Positions 17,269 to 25,685 of a DNA stretch of 56,383 nt are shown one piece after another. Position numbers and translations under genes: made by a program. Positions within the stretch are counted from its first letter, which is position 1; every line of letters starts with the position of its first letter. The notes beneath the pieces are model-generated. The model had not been told where the DNA came from and ran no database searches. It was given only the letters and a program-made list of their open reading frames with translations. The stretch lies in assembly GCA_900769445.1 (NCBI GenBank), contig CAAGGR010000041.1, positions 1-56,383 on the forward strand, written 5' to 3'. Origin of the DNA: an uncultured Alistipes sp. GTDB lineage: Bacteria; Bacteroidota; Bacteroidia; Bacteroidales; Rikenellaceae.

Positions 17269-19131
17269 CTAAATATTATTTATTGACTGAAGCACTGCCT
17301 CCTCATCGTAGCCACACTCAGCATACAGCTCCGAAGGCTTACCATGCTCCACAAAACAATCATCGATACCAAGGTTTACAACCTTAATGTTGCCACCCAA
17401 GCGGGCAAGATATGCCGAGACACTCTCGCCAACACCGCCACGAATAACGCCATCCTCGATGGTTATAATCTTGTCGAAGCGCGCAGCTATATCATCCAAC
17501 ATCTTAGTATCTAATGGTTTAGCATATCGCAAATCGTAGACCGCAACACTGCGCTCGCTACGCTCAGCAGCCCTCATAGCCACGTTTGCCATAGTACCAA
17601 TAGCGACAACAGCAACATCCTTGCCCTCGCGCAACTGCTCGCCACGACCCTCTTCAATTGCAGTAAATGGGGTATTCTTCCACTCCACACCCTCGCCAAT
17701 ACCGCGTGGGTAACGGATAACGGTAGGGTGGTCTGCCTTAGAGGCGGTGTACATCATCTGGCGCAACATCCACTCGTTGCGTGGTGCTGCAACGGTAAGG
17801 TTTGGCACACAGCTCAAATAGGCAAGGTCGAAAGCTCCATGGTGCGTAGCGCCATCCTCGCCAACGATACCTGCGCGGTCAAGACACATAACAACAGGGA
17901 GGTTTTGCAACGCCACATCGTGGATAACATTATCGTAGGCGCGCTGCATAAAGGATGAGTAGATGTTGCAGAATGGGCGACTGCCACCCACAGCAAGACC
18001 CGCCGAGAAGGTTACAGCATGACCCTCAGCAATACCAACGTCAAAGCATCGCTCAGGCATCTCGCGCATCATAATATTCATCGAACAACCCGAAGGCATA
18101 GCGGGCGTAACACCAACAATACGCTCATCATCCTTTGCAAGGTCGAGAAGCGTAGTGCCAAATACATCCTGATAGCGGTCGGCACTATATGCACTCTTAA
18201 CACGCTCACCCGTAGCAACATCAAAGCGACCAGGAGCATGCCATACCGCAGGATTTGCCTCAGCAGTGGCATAACCCTTACCCTTCTTTGTCTTGATATG
18301 CAACAACTTAGGGCCACCTATAGACTTCAGTGCTGTGAGCGTACTTACAAGGGTCTCTATATCGTGGCCATCAATAGGGCCAAAGTATCGGAAGTTAAGA
18401 CTCTCAAAGAGGTTGCTATTTTTAAGCAGTCCCTGCTTTACAGCATTTCCGGCCTTGCGGATAAAGCGATGCACGGGTGGCACAACAGAGAGTCCGCGCC
18501 ATAGCACACTCTTCAAATTATTGTACCAGCGCGAGGTGGAGATACGTACTAAGTAGCGATCCAAGGCTCCTGCAGGCTCGTCGATAGACATTTCGTTGTC
18601 GTTGAGGATAACAAGCAAGTTTGTCTTGGGCGATGCACCAGCATTATTAAGACCCTCGAAGGCAAGACCGCCCGTAAGCGCACCATCACCAATAACAGCC
18701 ACAACATGGTTATCGTTACCACTCATCTCCAACGACTTGGCAATACCAAAGGCGGCAGATATACTCACCGAAGAGTGTCCTGCACCAAAGGAGTCGTACT
18801 TGTTCTCCGCCATGCGAGGGAAGCCGCTTAGACCACCATATGTGCGGTTAGTTGGGAAGGAGTCCCTGCGCTCAGTGATAATCTTATGGGCATATGCCTG
18901 ATGTCCCACATCCCAGACAATACGATCCTCAGGGGTGGCATAGACATAGTGCAGCGCGATGGTAAGCTCCACAGTGCCAAGACTTGAACCAAGATGCCCA
19001 GGGTTTACAGCGCAGCACTCTATAATATAACGACGCAACTCGTCGGCATAAGCCCTCAACTCCTTGACGCTTAGCCTACGTAGCTCCTCAGGGTTATTCA
19101 CCCGATATAGATAGTTATACTCTGTACCCAT
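17269..19131 (-). CDS. dxs: 1-deoxy-D-xylulose-5-phosphate synthase
   Basis: First enzyme of the MEP isoprenoid pathway: pyruvate + glyceraldehyde 3-phosphate to DXP, using thiamine diphosphate. The GHLGSSLGTVELT histidine is near residue 46, the ThDP motif GDGALTGGLAFEGLNNAG near 155-172, and the second-domain pyrimidine-binding and transketolase C-terminal regions follow. The 620 residues are full length. IspH, the last enzyme of the same pathway, is encoded at 47.2 kb. ATG at 19131 lies 46 bp downstream of a TATATTTG box. Confidence 0.97.
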   Translation of the reverse strand: MGTEYNYLYRVNNPEELRRLSVKELRAYADELRRYIIECCAVNPGHLGSSLGTVELTIALHYVYATPEDRIVWDVGHQAYAHKIITERRDSFPTNRTYGGLSGFPRMAENKYDSFGAGHSSVSISAAFGIAKSLEMSGNDNHVVAVIGDGALTGGLAFEGLNNAGASPKTNLLVILNDNEMSIDEPAGALDRYLVRISTSRWYNNLKSVLWRGLSVVPPVHRFIRKAGNAVKQGLLKNSNLFESLNFRYFGPIDGHDIETLVSTLTALKSIGGPKLLHIKTKKGKGYATAEANPAVWHAPGRFDVATGERVKSAYSADRYQDVFGTTLLDLAKDDERIVGVTPAMPSGCSMNIMMREMPERCFDVGIAEGHAVTFSAGLAVGGSRPFCNIYSSFMQRAYDNVIHDVALQNLPVVMCLDRAGIVGEDGATHHGAFDLAYLSCVPNLTVAAPRNEWMLRQMMYTASKADHPTVIRYPRGIGEGVEWKNTPFTAIEEGRGEQLREGKDVAVVAIGTMANVAMRAAERSERSVAVYDLRYAKPLDTKMLDDIAARFDKIITIEDGVIRGGVGESVSAYLARLGGNIKVVNLGIDDCFVEHGKPSELYAECGYDEEAVLQSINNI

Positions 19132-19177
19132 TTCTTCTCTCTTTTACGACTCTCTGGGAGTAATCGTTATTAATTTA

Positions 19178-19185
19178 CAAATATA
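19178..19185 (-). promoter_or_regulatory. -7 box of dxs-dapD
   Basis: TATATTTG on the minus strand in the divergent dxs/pyrH gap. No good -33 box is seen. Confidence 0.45.
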
Positions 19186-19266
19186 GTGATTTTTTTATAA
19201 AGCCCTCGTCTATTGGTGCAAAAAGATTGTTCTCGATATCTAAAATCGAAATTAGATAATTAAAAA

Positions 19267-19298
19267 GTTGTAGAATTTGGCAAAAATAACTATCTTCG
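19267..19298 (+). promoter_or_regulatory. Probable promoter of pyrH-tlpA-frr
   Basis: GTTG (19267-19270) and TATCTTCG (19291-19298) are 20 bp apart, each one base off the TTTG / TAnnTTTG consensus. Confidence 0.4.
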
Positions 19299-19327
19299 CA
19301 TAATTTAATTAAACATGTATTCTTAAT

Positions 19328-20044
19328 ATGGCAACATCAAAATATCGCAGAATACTACTCAAGCTTAGTGGTGAATCATTGCAGGGAAAGCAGAATTATG
19401 GTCATGACGTAGAGGTGCTTAACGCCTACGCCGAGCAGATTAAGCGCATCAAGGAGATGGGTGTGGAGATAGGTATAGTCATCGGTGGCGGTAACATCTT
19501 TCGTGGCATCCAGGGCGCTGGTCGTGGCTTCGACCGCGTTAAGGGCGACCAGATGGGTATGCTCGCTACAATCATCAACTCACTCGCTTTGCAGTCGGCT
19601 TTGGAGTCAGCAGGCGTAAAGGCTAAGGTCTTGACCTCTATCCGCATGGAGCCTATTGGCGAGTACTACTCTAAGGCTAAGGCTATTGAGTATCTTGAGG
19701 CAGGATATGTAGTTATTATTGGAGGTGGTACATCTAACCCATATTTCTCAACCGACACCGCTTCGGCACTCCGTGGCATAGAGATTGAAGCAGAGGTTAT
19801 GTTCAAGGGTACACGCGTAGATGGCATCTACACAGCAGACCCTGAGAAGGACCCTACAGCCACAAAGTTCGACACCATTACCTTCGACGAGGTCATCGCA
19901 CGTCGCCTTAAGGTTATGGATCAGACAGCCTTCACCCTCTGTCGCGAGAACAACCTATCGTTGATTGTCTTCGATATGGACACTATCGGCAATCTTGAAA
20001 AGGTGGTTGCAGGCGAGAATATTGGTACGATTGTAACACTTTAA
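19328..20044 (+). CDS. pyrH: UMP kinase
   Basis: Phosphorylates UMP to UDP in pyrimidine nucleotide synthesis. It belongs to the amino acid kinase fold: LLKLSGESLQG at residues 11-21, IGGGNIFRG near 51-59, the DQMGMLAT segment near 77-84, and IYTADPEKDP near 165-174. Length 238 is standard. ATG at 19328. It is the first gene of a plus-strand trio with a TlpA-like protein and frr; pyrH and frr neighbour each other in many bacteria. Confidence 0.97.
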   Translation: MATSKYRRILLKLSGESLQGKQNYGHDVEVLNAYAEQIKRIKEMGVEIGIVIGGGNIFRGIQGAGRGFDRVKGDQMGMLATIINSLALQSALESAGVKAKVLTSIRMEPIGEYYSKAKAIEYLEAGYVVIIGGGTSNPYFSTDTASALRGIEIEAEVMFKGTRVDGIYTADPEKDPTATKFDTITFDEVIARRLKVMDQTAFTLCRENNLSLIVFDMDTIGNLEKVVAGENIGTIVTL

Positions 20045-20057
20045 TATTTAATGTATT

Positions 20058-20654
20058 ATGGCTATTAAAAGTTCATATAAAAAGCGTGGCTCAACGCTTA
20101 CGCTCACAGCACTACTCTTGGTGCTTGTAGCCCTTGTTGTGGCTATTATCTTCTGGCCTGTGGAGGCCTCTGCAAGCGATAGCAACGCTCCTACAGCGCA
20201 GCAGGATATCGAGGCTACAACCCTTATCCATGCTGGCGATGTAGCGCCCGACTTCACGGTAGAGATGCTCGACGGCTCACGCATCACACTATCTGAGCTT
20301 CGTGGCAAGGTGGTGTTGGTGAACTTCTGGGCAACGTGGTGTCCTCCTTGTCGTCAGGAGATGTCGCACTTGCAGAAGGATGTTATCGACCGCTTTGCAG
20401 GTGAGGATTTGGTGGTATTGCCTATCTCACGTGGCGAGAAGCGCGAGACCGTGGAGAACTTCATCCAGAAGATGGGTTACACATTCCCTATCGGCTTGGA
20501 TGGCGACCAGTCTATTTATAAGAAGTACGCATCAAACTACATCCCACGCAGTGTTGTTGTGGGCAAGGATGGCAAGGTTGTCTATGTAGCTGTGGGCTAC
20601 GACGAGGAGATTGCTAAGGCTATTGACGAAGCCATTGTTGAGGCATTGAAATAA
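20058..20654 (+). CDS. TlpA-like membrane-anchored thiol-disulfide oxidoreductase
   Basis: An N-terminal signal anchor (residues about 12-35, LTALLLVLVALVVAIIFWP) places a thioredoxin/AhpC-TSA domain in the periplasm. The redox motif is WATWCPPC near residues 93-100. The cis-proline region IPRSVVVGKDG is near 160. Such proteins reduce periplasmic disulfides, for example in cytochrome c maturation; the partner is not evident here. The length of 198 is typical. It is inserted between pyrH and frr with gaps of 13 and 18 bp. Confidence 0.9.
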   Translation: MAIKSSYKKRGSTLTLTALLLVLVALVVAIIFWPVEASASDSNAPTAQQDIEATTLIHAGDVAPDFTVEMLDGSRITLSELRGKVVLVNFWATWCPPCRQEMSHLQKDVIDRFAGEDLVVLPISRGEKRETVENFIQKMGYTFPIGLDGDQSIYKKYASNYIPRSVVVGKDGKVVYVAVGYDEEIAKAIDEAIVEALK

Positions 20655-20672
20655 TTTATAAATAATATAACT

Positions 20673-21230
20673 ATGGATACTAAAACTATTCTAAATGAGG
20701 CAACCGACCGCATGCAGCGCGCTGTTGACCACCTTGTTGAGGAGTTGCTCAACATCCGTGCAGGTAAGGCATCTGTTAATGTTCTTAACGGCGTATTTGT
20801 AGATTACTATGGCTCACAGACCCCTGTGTCAGGTGTTGCGAGTGTTACCGTGCCAGATGCTAAGACAGTGCTTATCCAGCCATGGGATAAGAATATGATT
20901 CGCCCTATCGAGAAGGCTATCATCGACTCAAACATCGGCCTTACACCATCGAACAATGGCGAGCATATCCGCCTCTCTATCCCACCACTAACTGAGGATC
21001 GCCGTAAGGAGATTGTTAAGAATGTTAAGGGCGAGGGCGAGACTGCACGCATCAGCCTCCGTAACGCACGTCGCGACGCTGTTGAGGCATTCAAGAAGGC
21101 TCAGAAGGAGGGTATGTCTGAGGACGAGCAGAAGGATGGCGAGGCACAGGTTCAAAAGCTCCTTGAGAAGTTCTCAAAGGTTATCGATGCTGAGCTTGAG
21201 AAGAAGGAGAAAGAGGTAATGACCGTGTAA
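20673..21230 (+). CDS. frr: Ribosome recycling factor
   Basis: Works with EF-G to split the post-termination ribosome. The 185-residue all-RRF domain has the conserved LLNIRAGKASVNVLNGVFVDYYGSQTPV start, TVLIQPWDK near 70, and LTEDRRKEIVKNVKGEGE near 110-127. ATG at 20673. It is the last gene of the pyrH trio and is followed by a strong intrinsic terminator. Confidence 0.97.
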   Translation: MDTKTILNEATDRMQRAVDHLVEELLNIRAGKASVNVLNGVFVDYYGSQTPVSGVASVTVPDAKTVLIQPWDKNMIRPIEKAIIDSNIGLTPSNNGEHIRLSIPPLTEDRRKEIVKNVKGEGETARISLRNARRDAVEAFKKAQKEGMSEDEQKDGEAQVQKLLEKFSKVIDAELEKKEKEVMTV

Positions 21231-21248
21231 TCAGCACGTTCGTTATAC

Positions 21249-21287
21249 AAAAAAGGTGTTCAATCCGATTGGGTTGAACACTTTTTT
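21249..21287 (+). terminator. Intrinsic terminator of the pyrH-tlpA-frr operon
   Basis: Arms AAAAAAGGTGTTCAA (21249-21263) and TTGAACACTTTTTT (21274-21287) flank a 10-nt loop. The A and T tracts make it usable from both strands. It separates frr from the convergent repeat copy 3. Confidence 0.85.
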
Positions 21288-21299
21288 ATTAACTGAAAA

Positions 21300-21564
21300 C
21301 TGAACTTTGCGATTAAGGTGAGAGCAGGGACAGCAGAGACAACTGAGACAACTGAGAGAATTTTTGATACTCTGTTTCGTTGTCGTCTCTTTCGTCTCTG
21401 TGGTCTCAAAAAAAACCTTCCCAAGCTCCACAACCCAAATTTCTTGTCAGAAGGGGTTAGATTTGGCTCTGACACGAAAACTGGCGGATGGGACATACTA
21501 AGTGTATTTCCCATTCGCCAGTTTGACTTAAGAGTCGAAGATGACCCCTTATCACAAGAAATTA
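21300..21564 (-). repeat. Stop-anchored palindromic element, copy 3
   Basis: Minus-strand copy downstream of the SUI1 gene. Its TAATTTCTTG start (21564) lies 4 nt after the true stop codon (21566-21568), the only copy where the two are not the same. The outer arms are at 21438-21456 and 21546-21564, with the inner hairpin ACTGGCG...CGCCAGT at 21480-21522. Module B is mostly lost. The inverted arms of 9-bp units are at 21322-21357 (GAGCAGGGA, CAGCAGAGA, then CAACTGAGA twice) and 21370-21407. The distal 23 bp (21300-21322) match the end of copy 2 exactly. It fills the frr-SUI1 gap. Confidence 0.85.
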
Positions 21565-21565
21565 A

Positions 21566-21907
21566 TTATCCGCCTGCCTTTTTACATTTATACCCCGCCT
21601 TTGTAAGTAACTCTATGACTCTGTCGCGGTGGTCGCCTTGGATGATAATCTCACCATCTTTGGCGGTGCCGCCTACGCCACAACTCTTTTTTAGCTCTTT
21701 GCCGAGAGCTTCAAGGTCGTCAGAGGAGCCAACAAAACCGCGTACTACGGTAGCTACTCGACCTCCTTTAAGGCGGTCGAGCCATACTTTAAGGTTTTGT
21801 TTGGCTGGTGGTAGGGTAGCTTCACCCTCATCCGAGGCGGTGTCGTATTCAAAATTTGGGTTTGTAGAGAAGACTACACCCAATCTATCTTTCCAATCTG
21901 ATGCCAT
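21566..21907 (-). CDS. SUI1/eIF1-family translation factor (YciH-like)
   Basis: A 113-residue product with a C-terminal SUI1 domain (about residues 35-110: LKVWLDRLKGGRVATVVRGFVGSSDDLEALGKELKKSCGVGGT...GEIIIQGDHRDRVIELLTKAGY). In bacteria these proteins resemble eIF1 and E. coli YciH and may influence initiation fidelity. I chose ATG at 21907 (MASDWKDRLG) because upstream codons in the same frame run into the divergent DUF4435 gene and look non-coding. The start is 52 bp from the divergent neighbour's start. Repeat copy 3 follows the stop. Confidence 0.9.
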   Translation of the reverse strand: MASDWKDRLGVVFSTNPNFEYDTASDEGEATLPPAKQNLKVWLDRLKGGRVATVVRGFVGSSDDLEALGKELKKSCGVGGTAKDGEIIIQGDHRDRVIELLTKAGYKCKKAGG

Positions 21908-21959
21908 ATATTTACTATTTAACTGTGCGAAGTTATAAAAAATTTGTAACTTTACCATC

Positions 21960-23030
21960 GTGAATGCAAAGAAACGACATAGAGAGGTTAAGGACTTAAC
22001 GAGGTATAATCCGAATAATCTACCCGATATTCTTCCACCAGAAGATGATAGGTACTTGGTGAGGGTATATGTCGAGGGGTATGAGGATGTGGCTTTTTGG
22101 AGAGGTATATTCGACCACTTCAAAAACCCATATTTACGTTTCGAAATATCGGTACCTAATCGTGATGACCTACCAAAGGGTAAGCAGGTGCTGCTATCGA
22201 TGTTAGGTCTTTGCAACGAGGAGGATACGTTGTTATGTGTTGACTCCGATTTTGACTATCTATTTAATGGTGCTACAGAGCAGTCACAAAAGGTGTTGGG
22301 GGCAAAGAATATGTTTCATACCTACACCTATGCCACCGAGAACTATCTATGTTATGCGCCATCGTTGCATAATGTATGTGTGAAGTCGACAAAGAACGAT
22401 ACTCGCATCTTCGACTTTGTGCGATTTATGGCGGAGTACTCAAAGGTTATATATCCGCTATTTATATGGTATGTATATTCGGCACTACATCACACCGAAA
22501 ACCTCTTTACACTTGCCGAATTTCGTGCTTCGGTGCGCCTAAATTATGTCGATATACATCATAATGGCGAGAGTAGCTTAGCGTGGCTACAGCGCAATGT
22601 AGAGCGTAGATGTGAGGCTCTGGAGAAGGATAACCCACATATGGGCGATAGATTGGAGTCTCTATCTAAGGAGTTAGAGGGGCGCGGTGTAAGCAGAGAG
22701 AATTGCTACCTATATATGCATGGCCATACCTTGATGGATAATGTAGTGATGCCACTGCTTACCTCGGTGTGCGATAAGTTACGCCAACTATCTATAGCAA
22801 AGATTAACAGTTCAAAGGTTGAAGGTATAGCCCTTAAAAATGAGTTGCAGAACTACACCAACACACTCCGCTCGATAAAGGATGTTTTGCTCGATAATGA
22901 GAACTATACCAACTCGCCACTATACAAACAGTTGCGTGACGATATTCAGACTTATCTCGATGTTATGATAGCAAAAATTAAGGCTACCAAGCCTGCGCCT
23001 GTAGCCTTACGATGTAATTTCGAACCTTAG
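21960..23030 (+). CDS. DUF4435 (TOPRIM-like) protein
   Basis: A 356-residue protein with a probable TOPRIM metal site: VYVEGYEDVAFW (Glu39) and LLCVDSDFDY (Asp95, Asp97). This is the pattern of the DUF4435 family, which includes the AriB nuclease of the PARIS phage-defence system. No partner ATPase such as AriA lies next to it, so a defence role is speculative; chromosomal DUF4435 proteins without a partner also occur. The start is GTG at 21960; the nearest ATG is out of frame. The end overlaps the convergent SDR gene by 4 bp. Divergent from the SUI1 gene. Confidence 0.75.
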   Translation: MNAKKRHREVKDLTRYNPNNLPDILPPEDDRYLVRVYVEGYEDVAFWRGIFDHFKNPYLRFEISVPNRDDLPKGKQVLLSMLGLCNEEDTLLCVDSDFDYLFNGATEQSQKVLGAKNMFHTYTYATENYLCYAPSLHNVCVKSTKNDTRIFDFVRFMAEYSKVIYPLFIWYVYSALHHTENLFTLAEFRASVRLNYVDIHHNGESSLAWLQRNVERRCEALEKDNPHMGDRLESLSKELEGRGVSRENCYLYMHGHTLMDNVVMPLLTSVCDKLRQLSIAKINSSKVEGIALKNELQNYTNTLRSIKDVLLDNENYTNSPLYKQLRDDIQTYLDVMIAKIKATKPAPVALRCNFEP

Positions 23031-23776
23031 TTTTTAATATTGAGTCTCTCCCAAACACATCGTGGGATAAGGTGCCAGACGAGCACCAGAAGCTTAAATC
23101 GCCAGTCAAATATCAACACACGTCGTCTGTGCTTAAGACCGCGTAGGATATGTTGTGCTGCGCGCTCAACGCTAATAAGCATAGGGTAGTACTTATCAGG
23201 GTTTAGAATTGCTGTCTTCACAAAGCCTGGACGTATATCGGTAAAGCGGGCTGGGATGCGCTCCATAGAACAGAGCTGCGCTAATGCTGTGATATACTCG
23301 CTCTGCATAGCCTTAGATGCCGAATATGCCGCTGCTGTACCTATGCCTCGTGTGCCTGCAACAGAGGTTATAACAGCGATATGGGCCTTATGGCGCTTAT
23401 CATACTCCTTGCTACGGCGCACATAGTTTAGAAAATGGTCTACAACGCGTACCATACCCTCGCAGTTGGTGCGGATTATATCCAACTCCTTCTCAATATC
23501 GAGTTCTGGGTTTTGACCACCTATACCCGAAGCATAGAAGAATAGATCGGGCGCACCAAAATCTTTTAGAAGAGTATCGAGTTGTTTTGTAGCATCCTCC
23601 TTAGTAACATCCATAGGTAGTGTCATAACCCTATCAGCACCATACATAACCCTAAGCTCGTCTAAAGCCTCACTACGACGTGCTGTGATAGCGATACGCC
23701 AGCCACGCTCCACAAGCTGTGAAGCAACAGCGCGACCAATACCCGAAGATGCACCTATAATAATAGCCTTTTTCAT
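23027..23776 (-). CDS. SDR-family oxidoreductase
   Basis: A 249-residue short-chain dehydrogenase. The motif IGASSGIG is near residues 6-13, YASGIG replaces the usual NNAG, the catalytic serine is in TSVAGTRG, and AAYSASK carries Tyr and Lys. After the core, a basic and hydrophobic C-terminal segment (HRRRVLIFDWRFKLLVLVWHLIP) looks membrane-associating. It resembles DltE-like/YqjQ-type dehydrogenases of unknown substrate. ATG at 23776 is preferred; an upstream start at 23827 would reach into the ABC gene. It lies 7 bp after the ABC transporter, likely the third gene of the cluster. Confidence 0.88.
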   Translation of the reverse strand: MKKAIIIGASSGIGRAVASQLVERGWRIAITARRSEALDELRVMYGADRVMTLPMDVTKEDATKQLDTLLKDFGAPDLFFYASGIGGQNPELDIEKELDIIRTNCEGMVRVVDHFLNYVRRSKEYDKRHKAHIAVITSVAGTRGIGTAAAYSASKAMQSEYITALAQLCSMERIPARFTDIRPGFVKTAILNPDKYYPMLISVERAAQHILRGLKHRRRVLIFDWRFKLLVLVWHLIPRCVWERLNIKN

Positions 23777-23783
23777 CGCCCGA

Positions 23784-25622
23784 CTATGAGAAACTCTGCA
23801 TCTCGATAAGGTGAGCATAGATACCACCCTTCTCCAACAACTCCTTATGCTTACCCTCCTCTACAACGCGACCATCATCGATAACATAGATTCTATCGGC
23901 ATTATAGATAGTGCTTAGACGGTGAGCAATAACAATAGATGTACGACCCTTCAATAGATTTGTAAGAGCATCCTGAACAAGCTTCTCACTCTCAGTATCG
24001 AGTGCCGATGTAGCCTCGTCGAGAATCAAAATCTCTGGGTTCTTCAACACCGCACGTGCAATACTTAGTCGCTGACGCTGACCACCCGAAAGCTTTGTAC
24101 CGCGGTCGCCAATATTTGTTTCGTAACCCTCAGTATTTTCCATAATAAAGCCGTGGGCATTAGCCACCTTCGAGGCCTCAATGACCTCTTCGTGTGTAGC
24201 TGTAGGACGACCCATAAGGATATTACCCTCGATAGTATCGTTAAAGAGTACAGTCTCCTGAGATACGATACTCATCTTAGCACGCAACGACTCCTGCTTA
24301 TACTCCTGAACAGGGATGCCATCAAACAACACCTCACCACCATCTACATCGTAGAAGCGTGGTATAAGCTCACTAAGCGTAGACTTACCACCACCCGAAG
24401 GGCCTACTAAAGCAACGGTCTCGCCACGCTTAATCTTAATGTTTACACCCTTGATAATCTCTCTATCACTCTCATATGAGAACTTAACATCGCGTAGCTC
24501 TATAGAGTCCTTTAAACCCTCAAAATCACGTGCATTCTCCTTATCCTTAACCTCGTTCTCAGCATCAATAATAGTGAAGATACGCTCTCCTGCAGCAACA
24601 CCCTGGTTGATGTTAGCAAACTGGTCGATAAATGAGCGCAATGGGCGTGTAATCTGCGAGAAGGCGGCTACAAAGGCGATAAAGCCTGCACCTGTAACGT
24701 AGCCATGCTCCACAAGTGAACCACCAAACACCAAGATTATAGCTACAGCCGTGAGACCCAAGAACTCACTCATAGGCGATGCCAACTGCTGGCGACGTGC
24801 CATAGAGAGTATCAAGCGCGACATATCGGCATTTATCTTCTTGAACTTATCTACGATAAAGTTTGTAGCGTTGTAACCCTTAACAATCTTAATACCAGAC
24901 AACGACTCCTCAACCACAGATACCAAGTCAGCCATACGCTCCTGACCACGCTTTGCAGGGTGGCGAAGACGCTTCACGATACGTCCAATAACAAGACCTA
25001 CGATAGGCAAGAAGAGTACCGCAAAGAGAGACAACTGCCAAGAGATACCAATCATCAAGGTCATGTAACCAATGATAAGAAGAGGATCACGGAATGCCAC
25101 CTGGAGGGTATTTGTAATGCAATACTGCACCACCATCACATCCTGTGTAATCTTCGACATGATATCACCCTTACGCTGGTTGCTGAAGTAGCCTACATTC
25201 ATATTCGCCACATGGGCAAACATCTCGTTACGCATACGACGCAAAGTGTTGATTCTTAGACTCTCAACAGTCATCGCTGCAGCATAACGGAAGAGGTTAC
25301 TAAAGAGGTTCATACATACTAACACACCACCAAGCATAGCGAGGAATTTCATCTGTACAAACTCCTCTCCAAAGACATGGGTATAGATATATGACACCAC
25401 TATATTTAGACCCTCCTCGTTGATAGATATCTTAGGAAGGACATATATTGGCGTAAAGGTAAATCCACCACCCGAATTAAACATTGCGTTTAGGATAGGG
25501 ATAATCATTGCATAGTTGAAGGTGTTAAACAACGCATGCAATGCTGCAAATATAAAATATGGAATAGTGTAACGACTTAGTGGCTTTGCAAAGCTCAGTA
25601 GTCGGAAGTAGGTCTTAAACAT
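23784..25622 (-). CDS. ABC exporter, MsbA/MDR type (fused membrane and ATPase domains)
   Basis: A 612-residue half-transporter. Six membrane helices occupy about residues 1-340, then the nucleotide-binding domain follows: Walker A VGPSGGGKST (near 392), Q-loop SIVSQETVLFN, signature LSGGQRQRLSIARA (near 495), Walker B LILDEATSALD and the H-loop IAHRLST. It would work as a homodimer in the inner membrane. MsbA-like lipid A/lipid flippase is the likeliest job; multidrug export cannot be excluded. It sits between the nrnA-like gene and the SDR gene. Confidence 0.92.
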   Translation of the reverse strand: MFKTYFRLLSFAKPLSRYTIPYFIFAALHALFNTFNYAMIIPILNAMFNSGGGFTFTPIYVLPKISINEEGLNIVVSYIYTHVFGEEFVQMKFLAMLGGVLVCMNLFSNLFRYAAAMTVESLRINTLRRMRNEMFAHVANMNVGYFSNQRKGDIMSKITQDVMVVQYCITNTLQVAFRDPLLIIGYMTLMIGISWQLSLFAVLFLPIVGLVIGRIVKRLRHPAKRGQERMADLVSVVEESLSGIKIVKGYNATNFIVDKFKKINADMSRLILSMARRQQLASPMSEFLGLTAVAIILVFGGSLVEHGYVTGAGFIAFVAAFSQITRPLRSFIDQFANINQGVAAGERIFTIIDAENEVKDKENARDFEGLKDSIELRDVKFSYESDREIIKGVNIKIKRGETVALVGPSGGGKSTLSELIPRFYDVDGGEVLFDGIPVQEYKQESLRAKMSIVSQETVLFNDTIEGNILMGRPTATHEEVIEASKVANAHGFIMENTEGYETNIGDRGTKLSGGQRQRLSIARAVLKNPEILILDEATSALDTESEKLVQDALTNLLKGRTSIVIAHRLSTIYNADRIYVIDDGRVVEEGKHKELLEKGGIYAHLIEMQSFS

Positions 25623-25685
25623 TTTTTATCTCTTTTACTTTTCTCTTAACTCTCTATATCTTAAAAGTTTATAACCGCAATAAGG

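Noticed and set aside
21960..23030. Complete PARIS defence system
   Set aside because: Only a DUF4435 protein is present; no AriA-type ATPase lies on either side.
24525..24530. Further parS site at CACGTG in the ABC transporter gene
   Set aside because: Flanks lack the GTTC/GAAC arms; the same holds for CACGTG sites near 25836, 27371, 36632, 36770 and 55806.
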